DNA of 10,429 bases, from positions 234,214 to 244,642 of the forward strand of contig KV908356.1 of assembly GCA_002005505.1 (NCBI GenBank). Direction: 5' to 3'. Below are positions 1-7,713 of the stretch, piece by piece. The notes beneath the pieces were generated by a model, which saw only the letters and a list, made by a program, of their open reading frames with translations, did not search any database and was not told the DNA's origin. Position 1 is the stretch's first letter. Every line of letters starts with the position of its first letter. The position numbers were made by a program, and so were the translations under genes. The stretch is from Botryococcus braunii. Its lineage: Eukaryota; Chlorophyta; Trebouxiophyceae.

Positions 1-207
1 GCTGACATAGCCCATCCAATAGCTGTGCTCGATGGAGACGCCCACACCTTGAAACTCGCCCTTGAAAACCCCCGCGGTGCCATACAGATAGAAGGTGTTG
101 TCATCTATGGTGAGCTTGCCATCCGGGCCCGCTATGCCCGGTACGTACTGCCGTGCCGGGGAGTCTGCTTCCACATTCAGCTGCAGGTCCACATTCCGCT
201 TCCACAT
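1..207 (-). CDS. Hypothetical protein, partial (cut by window start)
   Basis: A minus-strand frame is open from an ATG at 207-205 to the window edge, 69 codons, with an in-frame TAA just upstream of that ATG. The translation is protein-like: mixed composition, many Gly and aromatic residues, and stretches such as KLTIDDNTFYLYGTAGVFKG and FQGVGVSIEHSYWMGYVS. Codons favour G or C at the third position (AAC, ACC, TTC, CTG, GGC), unlike the surrounding repeats. I do not recognise the family. The ATG may not be the true start: a CAG at about 183-181 (minus strand) could be a splice acceptor, making this an internal exon. Within the first 20 codons the string AATGTGGAAGC occurs twice, a small local duplication. 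The plus-strand frame over the same bases is also open but reads less like a protein. Function unknown. The rest of the gene lies to the left of the window. Confidence 0.55.
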   Translation of the reverse strand, partial: MWKRNVDLQLNVEADSPARQYVPGIAGPDGKLTIDDNTFYLYGTAGVFKGEFQGVGVSIEHSYWMGYVS

Positions 208-306
208 TTAGATGCAGTTCTGTTACGGATCACTCAGCTGCATCCGCAACACATGCTTGCATGCACATCAGCACCCGCTCACACACCAGCATGCGTGATG
301 CACTGC

Positions 307-682
<376 letters not shown>

Positions 683-979
683 GTCCCCCACCCCCCCTTT
701 CTGCCTCCACACCCCTTCCTGGCACACGGCCACACATGTGCGCACAGGCACATGAACGCAACCCGAATACACAGACACCCAGTATAGAATCACACAACCT
801 GCAGGGAATCGGCAGGAAGAATATGAAGCACAACTCCAGGAAAGTCCCAGCATGCCAGCATGCAAGCGCAGAAGAGTTCTCCACACAGCTCTTTGTTCGT
901 TGGTATCATCTGGCAAGGCCAACATGTATGCTGCCCACCAAATGACTACATCACAACACTGGGGATTTGCTTTGACCCA

Positions 980-1306
980 TCATGCATCAGACCAGATGCC
1001 AGGCACACTGCAATGGTGAGAGGTGGAGTGCACACGATCAAGTGTATTGGGGAGGCGCACATCCTTTGGGGATGCTGACGTGAGCTGGCAGGGACAATAG
1101 GCTGGCCTCCCAGTAGGCTCCGAACCAGCGTCTTTCTTTGTATTGCTAAAGCAGCTGTAGTTTAGCTGAATTATGTCAGCACATAAGGAGACGTAGTCCA
1201 CCAGGGCTTCGTCTTGCAGCGCCTTGTTGGGCCCCAGGGGCGTGCTGGCTGGGCTAAGCTTTTGCCTCCATGTGCTTGGATCCTGCAGCGCGCGCTTGCA
1301 TACTTG
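980..1306 (-). CDS. Doubtful ORF or exon fragment, unidentified
   Basis: A minus-strand frame is open for 108 codons from just after a TGA at 1309-1307 to a TGA at 982-980. There is no ATG near its start, so if real it is an exon or a relic. The first half is the better part, with GC-rich third positions and the segment KALQDEALVDYVSLCADIIQ. That segment loosely resembles the helix-turn-helix region found at the N-terminus of CENP-B/pogo-like and other DDE transposases (a Gly-Pro turn followed by an E-x-x-L-V-x-Y-V helix), but the match is weak and I infer no function from it. A possible acceptor, CTGCAG, lies at about 1287-1282. The second half is less convincing. It may be coding by chance only. 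Confidence 0.25.
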   Translation of the reverse strand, partial: QVCKRALQDPSTWRQKLSPASTPLGPNKALQDEALVDYVSLCADIIQLNYSCFSNTKKDAGSEPTGRPAYCPCQLTSASPKDVRLPNTLDRVHSTSHHCSVPGIWSDA

Positions 1307-1365
1307 TCACTTGTGCAAGACTCAATCGATGGTCCAGGAAGATAGCAGGTTGCCATTGTCCCCAA

Positions 1366-1815
1366 CTCCACCCAGTATATGCCCCCAATACGCTTTGGTT
1401 TCTATTGTGAACGATAATCAGCTGTGATTACACAACCACACCCTGTCGCAGATGTCCCAGGTTCAACTCCCCACAATGATTCACATTCTGGATCTTGATT
1501 CCCCCCCCCCCCTGGCTTATGGGAGAGGCTGCAAGGCATATTGAGTACACTCTGCATATTAAAGCACCCGTGCGCGTATATTCTATTCCCATCTCCACCC
1601 TATATATGCCCTTGCACGCATGGGTTTCCATTAATGAAGGACATCGGCTGTATAAAGAAGCACATCCTGTCCCACGTGTCTGGGGTTCAAGTCTCCACAT
1701 CATCGTAGATCTCAATGTATCTTTCACCCCTGTCTGATGCGACAGGCTGATCTGCGCATTAAGTACGCACTGCATATTTAGGCACCCGTGCTCGTGCACA
1801 GCGCATCCCTCTCTC
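1366..1815. repeat. Diverged direct tandem repeat, two units of ~220-227 bp
   Basis: Unit 1 (about 1366-1592) and unit 2 (about 1593-1815) share blocks in the same order: CTCCACCC followed by TATATGCCC at the start; GGTTTC, then CTGT..CACA..CCTGTC in the middle; a GGTTCAA block at 1460 and 1684; and GCACCCGTGC at 1564 and 1782 near the end. The offset is 227 at the start and 218 at the end. The GGTTCAACTCC at 1460-1470 is close to the RNA polymerase III B-box consensus, and GGTTCAAGTCT at 1684-1694 less so, but I see no clear A-box or tRNA fold. The unit could be a SINE-like interspersed repeat or a local duplication. Unit 1 also contains a run of 12 C at 1501-1512. Confidence 0.65.
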
Positions 1816-1863
1816 CCCTTTGCCGACAAACAGTGCAGCCCTTAACCTAAAAATTGCATTTTG

Positions 1864-1889
1864 CACACACGCACACACACACACACACA

Positions 1890-1946
<57 letters not shown>

Positions 1947-1976
1947 GCACACGCACACACATACACATTAACACAC
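1864..1976. repeat. (CA)n microsatellite
   Basis: CA dinucleotides run from about 1864 to 1945 with a few G interruptions, then a degenerate tail to about 1976. The apparent Cys-Val and His-Thr reading frames through it are repeat artefacts. Confidence 0.97.
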
Positions 1977-2096
1977 ACTGCTACCCATAGACCTTGACAA
2001 AAAAGCAGAAGTTCTCTGAAAATTGGCAACCCTGAGATGGCGACCTTCGTTTGCCTGGGCGTGGGTGGGGCCGTGTGCATGCGCGCGCTCGCGGCT

Positions 2097-2218
<122 letters not shown>

Positions 2219-2406
2219 CCAAAGGAATATAGAATTTTCCGGAATCCTCGCTTTTCCATTCTTCCGCCGGTTCGATTGTTCCGGTTTCGTAAGTAAGTAA
2301 TTCGAAATCTTCATAGTAGTCGGGGATTAGGGTTTAGAGTTTCAATAGAATAGCGGAAGAGTTCCATTGGAATAGCGGAACAACTATATGTTCCGTTGGC
2401 ATACTC

Positions 2407-2407
<1 letters not shown>

Positions 2408-2475
<68 letters not shown>

Positions 2476-2480
2476 TGTGT
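2408..2480. repeat. (TG)n microsatellite
   Basis: About 32 TG units run to 2472, with a slightly degenerate end. The tract lies within 3 bp of the proposed stop codon of the minus-strand gene candidate at 2483-3199, so it would fall in that gene's 3' untranslated region as (CA)n. Confidence 0.97.
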
Positions 2481-2482
2481 TG

Positions 2483-3199
2483 CTATAGGGATGTTTTTGG
2501 AGCAGGAAAGTCCAGAGGCAAGTGGTCTGAACGCCCTCTGACCCATGACCTGGACCACAATATAATATATAATATGGTAGTTCAAGAATTAGTTCTTGAG
2601 CTATGACCCGGCACTTACAACTCTAAATAGACAGGAGAGCCCTACCTGTTCCGAATCTCATCACACTGTGCAAGAAATCATCTAGCATTTTGTTATTCCC
2701 ATACTATGAGTTGGTGCTGCCTGTTGAAAAGCTTTGGCCAATGCTCCAGGAAAGCTTTCTAGCAAAGGACAATGTACCGAAAATTACCTGGGCATATGGG
2801 CGCTTGAGCTCCCTGGTGTCATATGTTTTTTCCCAATCCAGTTCTTCGTGTTGATAGTCCCTCTCGTCTCCCGCTGAGAGCAGCCCTCGCTGCTTGACGG
2901 ATGCGGTACCAGTATATGCAGGACACCTCCATGTCGTACCATGGGCTTTCGCTGTGTACCGGACTCCAGCCATGTTGTGAGCGTTTTTTAGTGCTCCACC
3001 ACCTGCAAATGACCCCAGGAAGTGGAGGACCATGAGATGCAACTGCAGCCCTGCGTAAAAGGAGACATGCATGCATATGGGCTGTATCTTCACCAAACTC
3101 TGGGTTGTGGGTAGTTAGAGAAAGTTTTAGAATTGGAGCAACTGCTGGCCATGGAGAGCTAGATGTTGATGCAATTGGGTGTACCACATGTATGAAACT
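2483..3199 (-). CDS. Candidate spliced gene, hypothetical protein (5' end not found)
   Basis: I propose four exons on the minus strand: about 3199-3094, 3002-2788, 2665-2646 and 2549-2483. The introns are 91, 122 and 96 bp, and all start GT and end AG (GTGAAG..TTTGCAG, GTAATT..TTGCACAG, GTAGGG..GGTCCAG). Splice phases agree at every junction, and the frame ends in TAG at 2485-2483, just before the microsatellite. Exon 2 is the strongest part: 215 bp, protein-like and rich in charged residues, with segments such as AHGTTWRCPAYTGTASVKQR and DWEKTYDTRELKRPYAQ. The 20 bp exon 3 is the weakest call. Without it, exon 2 joined to exon 4 reads on into the CA repeat. Exon 1 has no ATG and an in-frame TAG at 3202-3200, so its start is probably another splice acceptor. 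I do not recognise the protein and assign no function. Confidence 0.45.
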
Positions 3200-3224
3200 C
3201 TATGGCGGCACAGTATATGGCTAC

Positions 3225-3276
3225 TTGATTGAGTAACTCTTTCTGATGAATTGGTTGACTAACTCTTTCTGACTCG
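3225..3276. repeat. 26 bp tandem repeat, two units
   Basis: The units 3225-3250 and 3251-3276 match at 20 of 26 positions. They share the core TAACTCTTTCTGA, with TTGRTTGA at the start of each unit. The repeat lies just upstream of the 5' limit of the minus-strand gene candidate. Confidence 0.7.
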
Positions 3277-4054
3277 TCAGCTGTGCAAATCGCAGTGTCT
3301 CTGGGGGAAACTGGGAAAGCAACGGCAGCGCAGATGTGCAAGCATCATTATTTCGTTTTCCCCAAAGATTAATGCCATTTATTTACGTTCGAGTTTCTTC
3401 CGGAGACTTTATGATAGTGGAAAGTCGAGATTTGGTTTGGCGTTGACGGTGGTGTGCGCGACACGGAGATTTATTGGAATAGAATACAGAAGTGAGTAAT
3501 ACTCAGATTGATTATATTTATAAAGTCGTTGACTTGATCATCATGATTTAACAGAAATGGGCTACCTACTTCACCAAGGGTCTCCGCAATAATGGGTTTG
3601 AAAGTCTCCAATCTCAAAGGCATGAGGGTGACAGGGTGTCAAACCTGAAAAATTTAGATGTTGCATCAGTGAAATTCAGGTTGATCGTCGCCTATGTGGT
3701 CTCACTTGATCTCGATTAAGTTCGAACCGTCGTGTAGATCCTTGGAGCTCTTAAACTCGTGTAGGGTACCCCTCTATGAACTAGGGCTTTCAACGCATTG
3801 AAAAGTTTACTTTCACAACACCACATGTATGAAGGTACTGGTGGTTCCTTTCGACCAGAGCAAGCCATCTCGCAAGGCCTGTCGTCACGTCACGGGTTCT
3901 GAGATTCGGTTCTGAATCAGTCATCACAGAAATTCCGTGACGGAGCTGCGTTTCAGCTTCTTCCGAAGAGGGCCTGAAGATTGAGGCCAGAACTTCGGGG
4001 ACCCTGCATGAAGTTCTGCAGAATTCAGTGAAGATCCTCGAGTAGACCGAGGCG

Positions 4055-4071
4055 ACTCGCCTCAGGCGAGT
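4055..4071. repeat. Perfect 8 bp inverted repeat with neighbouring direct copies
   Basis: ACTCGCCT and AGGCGAGT are separated by one C. The half-site CCTCAGGCGA is repeated directly a few bases downstream (4074-4083). As RNA it would need a larger loop, so as a hairpin it is marginal. It may be a DNA-binding palindrome or a chance product of a short duplication. Confidence 0.6.
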
Positions 4072-4182
4072 GGCCTCAGGCGAATCGCGCCAGGTGACCC
4101 ACGATTTATCTCGCATTTAGAAGAAAGAGTGAAGCTAGTCATCGGTCATCGGATCCCGTTTAGTCACGGAAGCTGTACGGAA

Positions 4183-4216
4183 GGAAGGGGTGGGAAGGGG
4201 TGGGCGGAAGGGGTGG
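4183..4216. repeat. Three near-tandem copies of GGAAGGGGTGG
   Basis: GGAAGGGGTGG occurs at 4183-4193, 4193-4203 and 4206-4216. The G-runs are spaced closely enough that a G-quadruplex on the plus strand is possible. No function is implied. Confidence 0.75.
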
Positions 4217-4593
4217 ATGTAGTCAAGAAGAATGTGTAGAAAGGTAGGAAGCAAATAGGGCTCGTTCCCAAACATCAACAGGTAAGGTACAGCGTACAAC
4301 AGCGGCAGGCATAAATACGAGGGAATCACCCTCCTATGTGTGATAAGCATGTCTATCCTCCCCAGGACTTTTGGGCGACTACAATGTCCGGCTTGGTTTG
4401 GGGGGTCTTTCGCGGGTTCCTCCACAGGATTCTACCTATATCTTCACACTTATGTTGATCCTCAAATTTCGTCTTGGGTTCTTTCGGGTGGGCCTGCTTG
4501 TTCACGTGCTTCAGATTACACGTCTCACTGACTTGGGACCTCACACTTGACATACATGGGACTCTGCCTTCAGCACTTTCACATTGGACATCC

Positions 4594-4776
<183 letters not shown>

Positions 4777-5401
4777 ATTTTTCTGCATTGTTGGTCGGTG
4801 TCCCTTGTATCAAAAATCCTCACACTTAGGCAGGGTAGGATGGCAAGTCTCCATTTTGGGGCCCCTATTTGTGAATGAAAATGGGTCCTGTCTCCATGCT
4901 CTCCGAGCATTCCTCCCCCTTCCTCTGTAGAGCCCACGAGGAAGTTGCGACTTCCTAAAAAGTCTTTAGAAAGTGCTTCTCAGGATTGGGGCTACACATG
5001 ATTTTCCACAAAGCTCACTGCAGTCTTCGTACCGGAAGGGATCCCAGCAGCCCATGCTTACCTGTTACATTGTCTGCAGAGTCGCATGTGTTCTCCCTTT
5101 ACTAATTTGATGGTATTTTGGATTTGTAGGAGGTTTTCGCTGGGGTTGTACCAGAAACAACGCCACTGATTGTGGATTTCCGGGGGATTGTTTCATAATC
5201 ATGATTGATCAACGTCCTCGTTGACATCTGTCCTTTAGGTTTTACTTTATGTCCAAGTTTTTTGGGCGTTTGTCATGATGGATCCTACTGCAAGCCCTGG
5301 GTAAGACCACGGCATGGTGACACATATCTTCCTCACTTCCCCACCGAGTACTACTGTGCTAGTGTTTTCGGCAGAGGTGTGTGATAAGGCTCATTCTATT
5401 G
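4777..5401. other. No convincing gene
   Basis: The sequence is non-repetitive. The only coding-like hint is a plus-strand acceptor at 5127-5129 (GATTTGTAG, with a branch-site-like TTACTAAT about 30 bp before it), followed by 22 open codons ending in TAA at 5196-5198. No upstream exon could be matched to it, so it is not called as a gene. No tRNA or other RNA gene is seen. Confidence 0.5.
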
Positions 5402-6554
5402 GGTTATGGGCAAATCGGCAACACCTGTGGACAAGCAGACAGGTCAACAACGGACGTCGTCTCCCCAGCTGCAGCCCAGACGACTGTCTACTGTTTACAA
5501 TGCACAACTGAAGGACAAGCTGGCATCTGTGAATACCCAGGATCTGTCACAACCAGTTGGCAACCACCAATGGTGGAGCAGAAGCAGCCTTAAGAGTTCA
5601 AGCAGCAAACCCGTGATCACGATCACAATGTACCTTATGTTCGAACGACCCTTATTCTAACGTGTCTCAAGATACCTTATGTCGACAAAGGACCCATATC
5701 CTAATATTGTACATTTAAAGATCACCTAAAGCACACGGCATCCGATAACGTATGTTCACAATTCAACACATTCACCTCTCAATCATTCTCTCTCATCCGC
5801 CCGCCCCTTACCCCCCCCCCCATCCCCCTCCTCCTTCATCCCCTGTGCGCCCCCTTCAACCCCCTCCCTGTTGAGTTCTGAACATTATTATTGAATGCCT
5901 TGTGCTTTAAGTGATCTTCATGTGTGCACTATTAGGATATGGGTCCATTGAGAACATAAGGTACCTTGAGACACGGCAGTTTCTGGACGTTTTCGAACAT
6001 AAGGTACAATCCTATCTAGATCACACGTTTGTCGGATGAACTCTTAAGGCTGCCCCACCGGAGTGAATACCAACTGGTTGTGAAAGATGCTGGGCATCAC
6101 CAGATGCTAGTCTTGTCCGACAGTTGTGTGTGGCACTCAGCAGACAGTCGTACGGACTGTAGCTGGAGTAACTTCGTCTATTGACGACCTGTCTGCTTTG
6201 TACAGGTACGGTGCGGCAGTGTGTGTTGTATCATTGTTGCTATTGTGAGAGTGAACAAGCTTAGTGTACCCTGTAGTCACTCAAACAGATAAGGGACAGT
6301 GACTTCAGGGAGTATAGGCATGTACTTGAACGTAGCCGTCTAGAGCCTTATCTAGTGATTGCTTGATCGGTGCTTGTGTACAAGATAATGATGTAACCAA
6401 CTGGTTGTGAAAGATGCTGGGCATCACCAGATGCTAGTCTTGTCCGACAGTTGTGTGTGGCACTCAGCAGACAGTCGTACGGACTGTAGCTGGAGTAACT
6501 TCGTCTATTGACGACCTGTCTGCTTTGTACAGGGAAAGCCGATTGCCCATAACC
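5402..6554. mobile_element. Foldback-like element: long imperfect inverted repeat
   Basis: The left arm is 5402-5768. The right arm is 5869-6206, continued by 6534-6554 after an internal duplication. The arms are reverse complements along their whole length with many mismatches and small gaps. Exact 17 bp matches include 5584-5600 with 6037-6053 and 5690-5706 with 5930-5946. The outer ends match as GGTTATGGGC (5402-5411) and GCCCATAACC (6545-6554). The 100 bp spacer (5769-5868) is C-rich. No transposase or other protein is encoded, and the short frames across the arms are shadows. No target-site duplication is obvious. This architecture fits a non-autonomous foldback or MITE-like DNA element, or an inverted duplication of a local sequence. 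A transcript would fold into a hairpin of about 360 bp. Confidence 0.75.
6069..6533. repeat. 138 bp perfect direct repeat (6069-6206 and 6396-6533) with 189 bp between
   Basis: The two copies are identical over 138 bp by eye, at an offset of 327 bp. The first copy continues into the inner part of the foldback right arm. The second continues into the outermost arm sequence that pairs with 5402-5420. The 189 bp between them (6207-6395) has no counterpart in the left arm. The perfect identity contrasts with the mismatches between the two arms, so the duplication is much younger than the inverted repeat, or is being homogenised. Confidence 0.93.
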
Positions 6555-6570
6555 TTTCACAGGTTATGGG
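6546..6570. repeat. Perfect 10 bp stem hairpin at the outer end of the foldback element
   Basis: CCCATAACCT and AGGTTATGGG flank a 5 bp loop (TTCAC). The left half is the element's terminal sequence. The right half repeats it in inverted orientation just outside the arm, so the right end carries an additional nested terminal copy. Confidence 0.85.
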
Positions 6571-6951
6571 CCCACGCCCTTCCAGCTGAGCCAAGTAAAA
6601 GCAGGAGTGAAGGTCGTCTACGGATGGGTCAGACGTAAGCGTCAACAAAGGAGCTCGAGCATGGCGCAGCGGCGCAAGGGAACTCGAGTGTACCAGGACC
6701 ATTATCTTACTCACAGTTTACCTTTCTGGGAAATTCATAATTGAAGTTTTAGCTGTGCTTTATCATTCATAGACGTTGTCTAGAAGCACTGAGTGAGTCG
6801 GGCCGGACTCCGGCGCAAACTTCTGAGGGGAACATATCTGCTACTACTGTGCAAGACTGGCTGGTAAATTTCCATGACATGGAGGGAATTGTAGGGTATT
6901 GCTGCATTCCAGAAGTTTATGAGTAAGTTTGGCTGGTGAAGTGACAATAGT
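6571..6951. other. Region upstream of gag; expected retrotransposon leader / 5' LTR, not delimited
   Basis: A complete copia element should have a 5' LTR ending in CA, a primer-binding site starting TGG, and a short leader before gag. I cannot place any of these with confidence. The second LTR is not in the window, and no TGG site matches a tRNA 3' end that I can recognise. A short palindrome, GCCGGACTCCGGC, lies near 6802-6814. No gene is seen here. Confidence 0.4.
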
Positions 6952-7713
6952 ATGACAAAAAGGGGCAAAGAAAAGGAAAGTAGCAGTGAAACAGCAATGT
7001 CTCAACCTGGAGAAGTCAGTGGGGCCACTCCAGGGCAGTCTATGACCGGGACACAATCAGCCACTGCAGAACCAAAGGTGGAGATTGACAAGGCAGCCTA
7101 CATCCCCAATACCTCTAATCCAAAGATGACTGTCATGCTTGATGATGGAGGGCGCAATTTTGAATTTTGGTATGAAAATTTGGAGGCGTGCGCAAACACC
7201 AAGGGGGTCAGAGCGGCTTTGGAGAGGCCAATGCCAGGGTCGGTGGAGAACTCAGCCATCAAGCAGTGGCTGATCCAGTCAGTTCCAGTCATCTGGCATT
7301 CTCAGATCTCATGCCACAAAGCAGCGTTCGACTTCATCGCGTGGGTGAAGAACAGTCACACTGGAGGGAGCAACCAAGACATCAACCTTGAGTGGTACAA
7401 GGAAATGGAGCAGGGCATCAAGACAGGGGAGACACTCAAGGTCTACCTCTACAGAATGATGGATCTGGCTACAAGTCTCAGAAACAACGCGTTCATCCTC
7501 TTGGACCACAATGTTGGGGAGCTGATGGTGAAGGGCCTCCCTCCTGTGCTGAGGCTCGAGTCCCTGGAGGTTATGGCAACCGACAAGCCGCCATTGGAGC
7601 TGATTCAAAGAATCCTGCGCGCCGCAGCCAGCCGTGGGTACAAGGACCCACCTGCAGAGGGAACACCTCAGGCCATGGCAGCTGCAGCAGTGGCTGGTCC
7701 CTCTGGGGGGTAG
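6952..7713 (+). CDS. gag: Copia-type Gag (capsid region)
   Basis: This encodes the structural protein that would form the cytoplasmic virus-like particle in which the element's RNA is reverse transcribed. It has 253 codons from an ATG with an in-frame TGA 15 bases upstream (6937-6939), so the start is well supported. Residues 1-60 are a polar leader. Residues about 62-235 form the predicted helical capsid region, with FEFWYENLEACANTKG, an LEWYKEMEQGIKTGETLKVY block, a YRMMDLATSLRNN block and a VGELMVKGLPP block, a pattern like copia-type gag polypeptides (UBN2/gag_pre families). The C-terminus is Ala/Gly-rich and stops at TAG right after a run of six G. The nucleocapsid zinc knuckle usual in Gag is not in this frame but in the overlapping pol frame. 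The frames are therefore split compared with the single gag-pol ORF common in copia elements. Confidence 0.85.
   Translation: MTKRGKEKESSSETAMSQPGEVSGATPGQSMTGTQSATAEPKVEIDKAAYIPNTSNPKMTVMLDDGGRNFEFWYENLEACANTKGVRAALERPMPGSVENSAIKQWLIQSVPVIWHSQISCHKAAFDFIAWVKNSHTGGSNQDINLEWYKEMEQGIKTGETLKVYLYRMMDLATSLRNNAFILLDHNVGELMVKGLPPVLRLESLEVMATDKPPLELIQRILRAAASRGYKDPPAEGTPQAMAAAAVAGPSGG
7704..7713 (+). other. Gag/pol frame junction at a G6 run
   Basis: Six G (7705-7710) directly precede the gag TAG. The pol frame lies one base back (-1) relative to gag. The Ala/Gly/Ser-rich composition is continuous across the junction when frames are switched here, which places the shift at or very near this run. Possible causes are a one-base deletion in the run, a sequencing or assembly error, or programmed -1 frameshifting. 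The heptamer T-GGG-GGG does not fit the canonical X-XXY-YYZ pattern well, so programmed shifting is the least supported. Confidence 0.6.

Noticed and set aside
1460..1694. tRNA genes at the GGTTCAA sites
   Set aside because: No T-stem pairing, A-box or acceptor stem can be built around either site.
2323..2337. Telomere-like TTAGGGTTTAG
   Set aside because: There is only about one and a half units, with no array.
3790..4116. 108-codon minus-strand ORF starting with ATG
   Set aside because: It has no recognisable domain, no matching splice partners and ordinary base composition. A chance ORF of this length is expected in a 10 kb window.
5130..5198. Possible terminal exon of 22 codons after a good-looking splice acceptor and branch site
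   Set aside because: It is too short to be significant, and no upstream exon with a compatible donor was found.
6075..6531. TRIM-like LTR pair (direct repeats with TG and CA near their ends)
   Set aside because: The repeated sequence is itself part of the foldback arm and pairs with the left arm, and no target-site duplication flanks it, so arm duplication explains it better.
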